From the NCBI GenBank assembly GCA_025738555.1, contig JAOVFP010000012.1:1488001-1552000 (forward strand): a DNA stretch of 64,000 bases, read 5' to 3'. The translations under genes were made by a program, and so were the position numbers. Below, in pieces: positions 12,521 through 22,629 of the stretch; positions within the stretch are counted from its first letter, which is position 1, and each line of letters starts with the position of its first letter. The notes beneath the pieces are model-generated. The model was not told the DNA's origin. It worked only from the letters and a program-made list of their open reading frames with translations, and did not search any database. The DNA is from Cyathus striatus (Eukaryota; Basidiomycota; Agaricomycetes; Agaricales; Nidulariaceae).

Positions 12521-12766
12521 TACTGCCAGTAAAATCCCAGGCAATGTAAGTGTCATGGTTGAAAGAGAGATTTGAAGGGGTGGACACCAACTGCACTGCT
12601 GGTAAAATCCCAGGCAGTGTGATGCTAGTAGTCGGAACGAGGTTGTACACTGCCGGTAAACTCCCAGGCAACGTAAATATAGTGGTGAAGAAAGAAAGTT
12701 TGAGAGAGAGAGGTAATGAATGTTAAGTAGTGTGACTGTACACTGCCAGTAAACTCCCAGGCAACG
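12521..12766 (-). repeat. Four 26-bp palindromes upstream of gene B
   Basis: Copies lie at 12521-12547, 12594-12619, 12648-12673 and 12741-12766. The consensus has arms CACTGCC and GGCAGTG around a 12-base centre, TGGGATTTTACT, here read on the minus strand, which is the sense of gene B. Copies differ mainly by single changes such as CAACG for CAGTG in one arm. Confidence 0.8.
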
Positions 12767-12935
12767 TTGAGTATCATAGTGAAAGAAGGGATTGATTAAA
12801 CAAAGTGATTGCATTGTTGCATTGTTATATTTACAAGACGTTGCATTGTGCAACAAACAATCACACATGTGACACATGTGCTTCACTAATCTGAATTGTT
12901 TTCTATCATTCCTTCCTCTTATGATCATGGAATTG

Positions 12936-13026
12936 CGCTGCCTGGGATTTTACTGGCAGTGTGGTCCAATGAGTCCACTTCTACCAACTTCCTTCTGTTG
13001 CACTGCCTGGGATTTTACTGGCAGTG
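12936..13026 (+). repeat. Two 26-bp palindromes in opposite orientation
   Basis: Copies at 12936-12961 and 13001-13026 read TGCCTGGGATTTTACTGGCA on the plus strand, diverging from the four copies upstream of gene B. If the nested LTR element is removed, the next plus-strand unit is the Rab GDI-like fragment. Confidence 0.8.
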
Positions 13027-13389
13027 TGATCCAATGAATCCAACACTCCCCTCTTCTACTGGTTTCCTTCTCCTTTCTCTTGCTCCAAGGCACTCAAGGA
13101 TGTTCATTGTCTACAGTTATTATACGTCAGAGCCAATGTGGCATATTATTCCAATGTGGTATAGCAGTCTTAGGACCGCGACTAGCACTGTAGAATCAAA
13201 TGGAATGGAAAATAGGACCCAATATACCCAGGCCACTATCCTCCCTGCAAATACAAGTACCAGAATCTTCACTCCTGCTTCATGAAGTCAGCTCGGAATG
13301 CAGCATGGTGCCACATCGAAGATTTCATGCTTATAGCTATCGACAGCATTCCTCGAGAATGAGTTAGTCAGATGAATGGGTTAGAAATG

Positions 13390-14061
13390 TGTTACGTACC
13401 GTACCACTCAGAGGGATAATAGGGAGGCGCTGGGTTTAGCGCAGAGGGAGCTACTTGTAGTATTACGTAAGCTCGAGGTCGGAAGCGGAGAACTCAAAAA
13501 GTGCGGAAGGGAACCTTGGCTTCAGCTTATGTGCTGCGCCCCTTGTGATTCTTGGTGGTTCGTATTTCAAAGTCGAGGTAGGAACAAGCTCAAGGTAGGA
13601 GCAAGGTCGAGTGCAAAATGCAGAAAGGTTGGAATAGAGACCAGAACTAAGGACGAAACCTTAGAGACAAGAAGACAGAGTATAGTGGTATATTCGTAAT
13701 CATAGTCGATATGAAAACTAAAGTTACTATACAAAAACTAGATCTTAAATACTAAGTAAAGTATGGAGTAGTTTACTTTGAGCGAAGTATAAGGGTATAA
13801 CTAGGGACAGGTAAACATGGAGTCAGCCACCATAGAGGAGTAGTGGCTGAAGAATGGAAGTAATGGCTGTATGCGATATAGTGAAATGGATAGGAGTAGT
13901 AATCAAGGAGTAATACGAAATAATGACATAGCGAATGAGCACAAGTAAGTAATTGATAAATCATGACGACGTATTCGACGATTGGTCAGAAATGCGGCCA
14001 ATGCGGAAGTGCAGGATAGTGCGGAAGTACGGAATAGCAGATTCTGGACACGGATGTAACA
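13390..14061 (-). repeat. 3' LTR (672 bp)
   Basis: Begins TGTTACGTACC and ends GATGTAACA. It matches the other LTR over its full length. The main length difference is a 17-bp tandem unit near 13590, present once here and twice in the other copy. Most substitutions between them are CG versus CA or TG. Confidence 0.95.
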
Positions 14062-14156
14062 GTATCCCCCTCTTAGGGACGAGCCCACGAGGACCATAAG
14101 TCAATGATTAATACTGTTTTTGATCTTTTCTGAAATGTGAAATGGTAAGTAAAATT

Positions 14157-17100
14157 TTATAGTACAGAAGTAGGACCGGGCTTATCTGGATATTGGTGGT
14201 GAAACTCTTCAATAATATCAGTAGCATGTTCAAGCTCGGTAGCGGGTAGCCAGGTGAATTCTTCATCAGTGTTTTCATAACCTAACCAACGGATGTAGTA
14301 TTTCAGTTTGCACCGCAAACGTTTGTCCAATTTTGAGTCCAGAATTTCAGCAATCTCATACTTGATATCACCATCAATGTCCACTGGAGGTGGTGGTGGA
14401 ACGATGTGATCTGGAATGGTGTTTTCAGTACTAGGTTCAAGCATAGAAACATGAAAAACTGGATGGACTGCACGAAATTCTTGGGGAAGTCGCAAAGTGC
14501 GGGAGTGCGAGCCAGCAAGTTCGAGAACTTCGAATGGTCCTAAGAATTTCTCCGCAAGTTTGCGAGAAGGTCAGGTAGTGCGGAAGTAGTCAGCTTTGAC
14601 GAAGACTTTTGAGCCTATAGGGAACTCTGGTGCGGGAACACGACGAGTGTCTGTGGTACCCTGGTAGCGCTTTTGAGCGGAAAGTATTTCTGAATGAAGC
14701 ATTTCGTGAAGTTCATCAAGATTGACAGAGAAGTGTCAAGCTTGGGCTGAGGTAAGATCGCGTTCAGGGTGTACCGTAATGTTCGGATGGTAACCCTTGT
14801 TAGCGTAAAAAGGTGAAATACCTGTGGTTGCACTTGGAGCATTGTTGTATGCAAACTCGGCAAGTGGTAAAAGGTTGGACCAATTATCTTGTTGATAATT
14901 GCAATACACGCAGAGGTATTGTTCCATAGTCTGATTCATGCGCTCGGTTTGGCCATCACCTTCAGGATGGTATCCTGAAGTAAAGTGTAAAACAATGTCT
15001 AATGCAGTTCCAAGAGAGCGGAAAAAATAAGAGACAAACTCGGAACCTCGATCTGAGGTAATATGCTCGGGTACTCCATGTTTGGAAAAGACGTGAAGTA
15101 CAAATAAGTGCACGAGGTCGGACGATGTACGGGTGGTGTGCGTAGGAATGAAAATGCATTGCTTGGAAAAACGGTCGACGATAACGAGTATGGAATCGTA
15201 CTTGGAGGATGATGATTTGGGTAGTTGGTCAACAAAATCCATAGAAATTGAGTGCCAAGGGCATCCAGGTACAGGAAGTTGTTTCAAGTCCCATACGGCC
15301 AATGACACTGTGGTTTAGAACGTAAACAGGTAGTGCAAGACTTACAGTAGTCTTTCACAAATGTTCTAAGACCCGGCCAAGTATATTTGCGGCGAATTAA
15401 ATCGAGAGTTTTGTTTTGTCCAAGGTGTCCAGAGAGTATGTGATTGTGCTTGTATTGAAGAACGCGGAGTCGGAGTGTTCCGATGTTTGGAATGTAAATC
15501 TGATCATCGAGTCGAAGAAATCCATCCGCAGTCACAGTCCAACGATGTTCGGGAGTGCATAAATGAATCACTGCAATTGGATCGTTAGGGAGAGCAGATA
15601 ATATATCAGAATGTAATTGCTCAATGTCCATGATAACACTAGCTCGGAGAGTTGAAAAAATGAGTGTGGTTGCGCGGAGTGAGGAAATAAGTTGTTCCTG
15701 TGTAAATACCGGTCTGAAATTATGCGGATTGACTTTAGCATAGTCGCTATCCCCCTCTTTAGGGTAGACGTCCCATCGTCTAGTCAGAGCATCAGGTTTT
15801 GCGCCAAGTTTCCCTGGTCGAAAGCGGATGATGAGGTTGAATTGACAGAGGGACTCGGACCATCTGGCTTGTCGACACGTTAGAATTTTAGTAGTGGAAA
15901 AATACTCTAAATTCTTGTGATCAGTGACAACGTCGATAGGTGTACCAGAACCTTCGAGGTAATGATGCCAAACTCGAAAAGCCTCGAAAATTGCGAGTAA
16001 TTCTTTATCGTGAGTGTTGTAATTAAGCTTGGGAGGCGTGAAAGTGTGGGAATGGAATGCGATTGGGTGTATCTCGCCATCCTCAGTCATAATTGATAAA
16101 ATTGCGGCAAGAGCATAATCGGATGCATCGGTTTCTACAATTAATTGCATGTCAGGAACCCAATGAGTGAGAATCGGAGCTGATGTAAAAGCTTCCTTAA
16201 GGTCGGAAAATGCGGAATGACATTTCTCCGTGAAGTTCCACTCTGTACTCTTTCGAGTAAGTCGAGTTAGCGGAACAACAATGTCAGAGTAGTTGTAAAT
16301 GAAACGTTGATAGAAATTAGCAAATCCTAAGAAAGATTGAATGTCTTTTACTTTTCTTGGCTCTGGCCAATCCTTGATGGTCTGTACTTTTGCGGGAGCC
16401 ATAGTGAGTCCAGCAGGTGACAAGATAAAGCCGAGGTATTCAACTGATTCTGTGTGGAACTCGCATTTATCGGCATGCACATATAAGCCGTGTTTTCAAA
16501 GTCGACGAAGTACTTCTTTGACATGATGTTGATGTTGTGTGAGGTTATCCGAGTATATTAGTATATCATCGAGATAGACTATAACACACACATCAAGAAG
16601 GTCTTTAAAGACGTCATTCATAAAATGTTGAAATCCAGCAGGTGCATTGGAGAGTCCAAACGGCATTACGAGCCATTCAAAAGATCCATAGCGAGTGCGG
16701 AAGGCTGTTTTCCATTCATCACCTTCAGCAATGTGGACAAGGTGATAAGCGTGGCGAAGATCAATTTTAGTGTATATGCGAGCTCGGTGAGGGGAGTCCA
16801 AAAGGTCGGAAATGAGCAGTAAAGGATAACGATCCTTTTTAGAAATTGCGTTCAAACCTCTGAAGTCCACACAAAGCCTAAGGGAACCATCTTTTTTACG
16901 AACAAAAAGAACAGGTGCTCCATGTGGAGAACGAGAGGGTCGAATGAAGCCAATTCGAATGTGTTCATCGATAAAATCCTGAAGAGCGGAAAGCTCAGAC
17001 TGGGAAAGAGAGTAGATCGAACCGACAGGGGGTGCAGAGCCCTCGTCTAAGTTAATCTTCAAATCGTACAGTCGGTGTGGGGCAAGTGTGTCTGCCTTGG

Positions 17101-17806
17101 ACTTGCTAAAAACATCGGCAAACTCATGATATTCAGGTGGAATATCAGAAAGATCAGGTGCTTCCTCAACTTGGAGGGAAGCGGCAGTGATGACGGTACC
17201 AAGTTGAATGCGGAAAGTCTGCACTCCTGCTAAACGAGTTGCATGTGCGAATGTGGCTGCGTTTATTAGAGATATACTGGGAGGAGCAGACGTACTATTG
17301 GCTGGAGTGACTGGTGTGACAGGTGGAAGCTCGGAAGCGGGAGGTACTACCTCAGGCTTGGATTTGAGTGCGGAAAGTGCGGAAACATCGGAGTGTACTG
17401 GTGTTCGGAAAGTTAAAAGGCCCAATACCCAGTCAATCAACGGATTGTGGCGGGTGAGCCAATTGTATCCTAAAACAACAGAACATGCGGAATCAAGTGG
17501 TGTCACATAGAAGTCAATGTTTAAACATTCACTGGTAGGGAAATGTACAGGCAATGATATAAACTCAGTAATAGTATTGTTTGAGGTGCCATCAAAAAGT
17601 CGAAGCAAGATCGGTGGGGTGCGGGATGTAGGTATAGCATGTGTCCGTACAAAAGCGGAATCGACAAAACAGTGTGTAGAACCAGAATCAACTAGCACAG
17701 TAAAAGAAATGGAACGAGTGGTGGGTGCATAGATGGTAGTACAAAGTAAAACGTGAAGAGCATCAGGGTCAGAAAGAGCGGAAGTGTTGAGTCGTATCAT
17801 TGGCAC
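14157..17806 (-). pseudogene. pol: Pol: protease, RT, RNase H, integrase, chromodomain (inactivated)
   Basis: On the minus strand from 17806: aspartic protease with the LVDSGSTHCFVD motif, then reverse transcriptase with LFVRKKDGSLRLCVDFRGLN and the YLDD catalytic box near 16560. RNase H/connection (TDASDYALAA) and the integrase zinc-binding region follow. The integrase core has VDRFSKQ, TSDRGSEF and the glutamate in GDGQTERMN. A C-terminal chromodomain (YEIAEILDSK...YYIRWLGY...FTWLPATEL) ends at 14157. TGA codons at 16496-16498, 14736-14738 and 14571-14573 each replace an expected CGA arginine, and a frameshift lies at about 15284-15308. Polyprotein processing is assumed from the family. Confidence 0.92.
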
Positions 17807-17858
17807 ACAAGGGGAACAACGCGGTCCTCATCTTGTGCGGAGTCCTGAGGACCGCTCC

Positions 17859-19322
17859 CTATTTTTTCGAACCCGAGGTAGGGTTCGAAGCCAATGCCAA
17901 AGTCGAAGTCGAAGTCGAGGTCGAAGTCGGAAGAGCAGCTGCTTGTGCCCGTGATGCGGAAGAGGCAGAACGCGGACAGTCTTTAGCACAATGTCCTGCA
18001 TTCCCGCAAAATAAGCACAGATTTCCATCCATGTGGCGCTGTCGTTCTTGTGGCAATAATTTGCCATCCGTACCAATCTTATTGGAAAGGTCAGGTCGCC
18101 TCGGCTGAGGAGTTGGATTCTGCTGAGTCCGAGGTGGGTTATTTTGACGTGGTGTAGTAGGTGGTGGGGGCACGTGACGTGGTGGGGGCACGTGACGTGG
18201 TGTGGGCGTATTAGGAGTGTGCTCAAAAGTGCGGGAAGCTCGGGAGGGAGCCTCACGCACTCGCTCGCCCTGGCGCTCCCAGTGCCTACTGTCAATAGAC
18301 TGAGCCAAACGAATCATACCCTGTTTAGTACCAGGCTTGCCAACATGAGAGATCTGATTTTTAATGTGGTCAGGCAAGCCAACATAAAAACGATGACTGA
18401 GGGACTTATTGTCCCAAGAAGTTTTTTGGGCAAGTTTACTAAACTGCACCAAATACTTCGACAATTTCTCGCTGTCCTTCATTACTAACACATCCAAATC
18501 ATTCTCCGCATCTCCCTCAGGATTTGTGAGACCAAAGTTATCTTGTAAGAGAAGCACAAAGGCTTCCCAAGAGAACAAGAAGTCTTCAGTAGAGAATGGG
18601 TCGTTAAGTGCGGGCATAATGAGTTGAAGTGCGGTACTGCACAAGTACGCGAGAGCGAAGTTAACTCGAACTTCACCATCTAGGTACTGAACTTGATTAT
18701 TGCGAAAATAAATCTCGCACTGCGCAATGAACTCTTCCAGTTTCTCGGAACTGGAGCCATCAAAAGTGTCGGGTTTTTTGACATTCTTATTGCGGTCAGA
18801 CCTATTATTCCCACGCACAAGGTCGGCGACGTTTAAGAGAGCCTCAGCAAGACGATCATTTTGTCAAGCTCGGGGAGTTCGACTTGGTGGATCATCATCG
18901 CCATCGTCATCTCCATGGTCGGAAGGTGGAGGTGACGGAGGGTTGGGCTGCGAAGGAGGTGGGGGTGGGGGTCCAACAGTGTCACGATCTGACCCATTAT
19001 CATCAGGAGTACCTGAGGGTGGTGGATCTCCACCATATGGCGGAGGTGTGCCATCAGGAGGGTCCTGAGCTGGACCAGAAACCCCTAAGGTCGAAATTAT
19101 CAGAGCAAGTGTGGAAACGTCAGGCTGACTGCGGAGTGTTCCGCTCTGAGCAATTGGTGCGGGACTCTGTGAGCCCTGAGATGGTGTAGAAGGCAAAGAA
19201 CGTGAAGGAGTCTGTTGAGCCCACTGTCTGGCAGCGGCGCGAGCTTCACGAGTGCTTGCTGCAGTACTGGCATGGCTGGCAGTATGCGCTGCACGCATAA
19301 CTGAAGTTGTGGTTGGTGCCAT
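17859..19322 (-). pseudogene. gag: Gag with CCHC zinc knuckle (one TGA)
   Basis: Starts MAPTTTSVMRAAH at 19322, 41 bases inside the 5' LTR. It has a proline-rich N-terminus, then a retrotransposon gag core (TFDGSSSEKLEEFIAQCEIYF, about residues 180-330). A zinc knuckle, CLFCGNAGHCAKDC, precedes a serine/alanine tail. One in-frame TGA at 18864-18866 divides it, after SRTPRA. The neighbouring frame is otherwise open to the stop at 17859, giving about 487 codons. Pol begins about 50 bases downstream in a different frame. Confidence 0.9.
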
Positions 19323-19362
19323 AAAGGCAAAAGAGAACCCAAGGTGGTAAGTTTTCGTATAC

Positions 19363-20051
19363 TGTTATGTACCGTACCACTCGGAGGGATAATAGGGAGG
19401 CGCTGGGTTTAGCGCAGAGGGAGCTACTTGTAGTATTACGTAAGCTCGAGGTCGGAAGCGGAGAACTCAAAAAGTGCGGAAGGGAACCTTGGCTTCAGCT
19501 TATGTGCTGCGCCCCTTGTGATTCTCGGTGGTTTGTATTTCAAAGTCGAGGTAGGAACAAGCTCGAGGTAGGAGCAAGGTCGAGGTAGGAGCAAGGTCAA
19601 GTGCGAAATGTGGAAAGGTCGGAATAGAGACCAGAACTAAGGACGAAACCTTAGAGACAAGAAGACAGAGTATAGTGGTATATTCATAATCGTAGTCGAT
19701 ACGAAAACTAAAGTTACTATACAAAAACTAGATCTTAAATACTAAGTAAAGTATGGAGTAGTTTACTTTGAGCGAAGTATAAGGGTATAACTAGGGACAG
19801 GTAAACATGGAGTCAGCCACCATAGAGGAGTAGTGGCTGAAGAATGGAAGTAATGGCTGTATGCGATATAGTGAAATGGATAGGAGTAGTAATCGAGGAG
19901 TAATATGAAATAATGACATAGCGAATAAGCACAAGTAAGTAATTGATAAATCATGACGACGTATTCGACGATTGGTCAGAAATGCGGCCAATGCGGAAGT
20001 GTGGGATAGTGCGGAAGTGCAGAATAGCAGATTCCGGACACAGATGTAACA
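19363..20051 (-). repeat. 5' LTR (689 bp)
   Basis: Begins TGTTATGTACC and ends GATGTAACA. It is next to the gag start and so is the 5' LTR for the minus-strand element. I could not identify a primer-binding site complementary to a known tRNA 3' end in the 40 bases before gag. Confidence 0.95.
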
Positions 20052-20432
20052 AAATGTGATGGTGCTTGATGACATTACTCCCTCCTGCTCCATGCACTTT
20101 ATTGTATGTTCAACTAGATCAATGTCCATATTACCCCCGCAAAGAGTATGGATATCTTGTTTTCACTACCATTAAACCTGCTGCCCACATAAGGATTCAT
20201 TGATCATCCCGCTAGCCACCTCTTGCGATACTCTGTACTTCCCCAGCACTCCCACCTCCACCCTTGTCAGCACTAGCACTGACAGTTGACCTACAATGAA
20301 TATGTGGAATGTGCATATCAGTACACACACATGCTGTGTTTCACCAACATTTGTCTTTCTAGCAAGCTTCAACATGTTACACCCTCATGCCACCCTTATT
20401 GGTGCCATTAATGTCCCACTTAACACATAGGA

Positions 20433-20905
20433 TACATGACCCCCCTGTGCGTCTTCATAGGTCTCAGCCAGGGTGTCAAGAGCCCTTTGATGGGTCTCTT
20501 TGAAAAGAGGAGGGTAAAGAAGTTCTTCGAATTCCTGCAAAGCTGGAAGGATGATAACTCAGCCACCCATCAAGATACCATGAAGACCATTTATGAGAAG
20601 TTACATGCCAGGGCACTTTACCTCGACGATGAGTATGTTCTATTTGTGTTACCTACTAGGTGCATTTCTGAACTCCACTTCTCAGCTACGTCAAGCAATC
20701 AGCATGCCTCACATATGAATGTAGTGTCCTCTATACCTCTTCCATGGCTCGTTATGGAATGTTGCCATATATATATATCCTTTATATGACCCTGGAGAAC
20801 CTCCTCAGTCATTTGCTCGCCTCAGTGCCATTTACGGTGGTACATACATGCTGGATAAACACATCGACGAAATTGTCACTGACATGGATGGTAAATTCAT
20901 TTACT
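20433..20905 (+). pseudogene. GDI1: Rab GDP-dissociation inhibitor fragment
   Basis: The plus strand encodes pieces of the central domain of Rab GDI, which extracts prenylated Rab GTPases from membranes. In order they are SPLMGLFEKRRVKKFFEFLQ, SWKDDNSATHQ, DTMKTIYEKL, ALYLDDEY and SMARYG, then [19 protein letters not shown] and HIDEIVTD in other frames. Short segments expected between THQ and DTMK, and between YEKL and ALYL, are missing. Introns appear partly retained. The N-terminal FAD-like domain and the C-terminus are absent. It is probably a captured host fragment inside the giant element, preceded and followed by 26-bp palindromes. Confidence 0.8.
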
Positions 20906-20928
20906 GGTACAATATCATTATGTATTTG

Positions 20929-20954
20929 CATTGCCTGGGCTTTTACTGGCAGTG
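20929..20954 (+). repeat. 26-bp palindrome downstream of GDI fragment
   Basis: One copy, CATTGCCTGGGCTTTTACTG then GCAGTG, with one arm mismatch, directly after the last GDI-like exon. Confidence 0.8.
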
Positions 20955-21057
20955 TGTGTTTCAATGACAAGCTACATAACAAGTTTCACAATACAGCCAC
21001 ACCAGCAGGACCGCTCACTGGCCCCAACCTCACCCCAGCTCCTTCCAAAGTCCCAGC

Positions 21058-21680
21058 CTATGGTTTCTTGGTCTTCCCAGCATCCCCGAATCCTCTCAAC
21101 CATGTGTCAATATCTACTTCTTTGACGCTCCAGCCCATGGCTTCCCGGTCTTCCCAGTATTTCTGAATTGTATTAAATTCAGAAACCATTGTCTGGATGT
21201 AAGCGTCAATTACTTGCCTTGTCTTGTCTGGCTTCAGCAAATAATTCAGGAAGGCATTTCCTCCAGTCTTGAGGATGTATGCCTTCCTGACCTTCATCGT
21301 TTCTTCCTTTCAGAGGCCAGCAATAAGTCCAAAAGACTTCGAATTGAATTTGCTACAGAATATGTCAGATAGATCTCAGATTTTTATCAGAGCTTGCTTA
21401 TGTTTTCCTCACTTTTTGTTCTCTTGGTTAAGATATTTTGCTGCTGTTCATATCAGTGCCTTATTACTATAGGACAAGTGCAGCATCCTCCTACATCTTC
21501 TACTCCTTTATGATCTAGTGGATACATCTGCTTCCACTTGGAGTGGACCAAACCCTAGAAGCTTTCTTCTTCGCCTGCTTTCTTTGCACTAGGGTAAAGG
21601 TCTGCCAGCTCCTCTATGAGCCATGTACACTTCTTGTCTACTAGATCTGTCACATGAAACCTCTGGAAATAATGAAGAGC
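21058..21680 (-). pseudogene. Unrecognised coding fragment
   Basis: The minus strand shows two protein-like stretches. HVTDLVDKKCTWLIEELADL with SKWKQMYPLDHKGV is at about 21480-21660. MKVRKAYILKTGG with FNTIQKYWEDREAMGW and VDIDTWLRGF is at 21058-21297. They look like exons of one gene, but one stop interrupts the first and no start was found. Function unknown; probably a cargo remnant. Confidence 0.35.
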
Positions 21681-22034
21681 ATGTGAGCTTTGCCTCTATG
21701 TTTTAAGTTGATTTCTTACATAGTTCGACATCAATAGACTGCATGCAGATGAATATGATGAAAGAGGGATATTGTAATTGAAAGATATACACATGACACT
21801 GCAAACTCATATCGACTCATGTGTCAGGATTTGAAAACCTGAACACACTGGCATCTTCCAAGGAAAAGCGACTCCGCAGTAAACTCATGAACATCTTTTC
21901 ATCCCTGAGCCTAAAGACAGTGAGTTCATTATGATGAAACCTGATATCTCTTTGACTAACTTTGCAGCAGATTTTAAAATGAAGACTGAACACAATGTGT
22001 ACATGAAGGCCATGGTGTTGTTTAATCAAAATCA

Positions 22035-22313
22035 TCTATCAGTGGATGGGATGGCGAATCACGTTGTCCAAGATGGGAGATGAAACACTTTAGAATCATG
22101 GTTGTGGGCTCTGCCTGCTCTGTGTGATACTTTTGGTAACAGATTTGACAGATTTGACTTTGTGCACACCGAAAATGGGGGAGCTATTTCAGCGCACTGC
22201 ATTCATCTTGTTCAATAGTCATTTTGACTTTGTCATTTGTCACCATCTATCAGTGGGCAGGAAGGCAAATTATGTTGTCCCAGATGGGAGGCGAATCACT
22301 TTGGAATCATAGT
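22035..22313 (+). repeat. Imperfect direct duplication
   Basis: About 65 bp containing ATCTATCAGTGG, GGCGAATCAC/GGCAAATTATG and TTGGAATCAT/TTAGAATCAT occur at 22035-22100 and again at 22241-22313. Confidence 0.5.
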
Positions 22314-22387
22314 TATAGCAGTGTACAGACATCCCATTTTCCTTAACACTCTTCACTCAACCACTCTCATTCTGACCACTAGCATCA

Positions 22388-22495
22388 CGCTGCCTGGGAT
22401 TTTACTGGCAGTGCAGTTGGTGTCCATTCATTTTCAGGCTTCAAGTCCCTCCTTCCACTACAATACTTACGTTGCCTGGGATTTTACTGGCAGTG
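22388..22495 (+). repeat. Two 26-bp palindromes upstream of gene C
   Basis: Copies at 22388-22413 and 22470-22495, both reading TGCCTGGGATTTTACTGGCA on the plus strand, the sense of gene C. Confidence 0.85.
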
Positions 22496-22629
22496 TACAG
22501 TGACTGTGTCCACCCCCCCAGCTGCTCCTATTGCCTGCCCCACCTTGCCCTCCCCACTACAACATGGCAGAATGCCCCTCTACTCCTGTTAGACATGGAC
22601 CTCTCTATAATCTGTGAAACAGGATTCCA

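Larger units (their letters stand above)
13390..20051 (-). mobile_element. Ty3/Gypsy chromovirus LTR retrotransposon (nested)
   Basis: A full-length element on the minus strand. The two LTRs start TGTTA and end TAACA, and a 5-bp target duplication AAATG is present at 13385-13389 and 20052-20056. Gag with a CCHC knuckle, aspartic protease, reverse transcriptase, RNase H, integrase and a C-terminal chromodomain follow in the Ty3/Gypsy order. Four in-frame TGA codons and one frameshift make it inactive. It lies inside the giant TIR element, so it is the younger insertion. Confidence 0.95.

Noticed and set aside
17208..17732. Plus-strand frames across the retrotransposon pol
   Set aside because: Antisense shadows of Pol.
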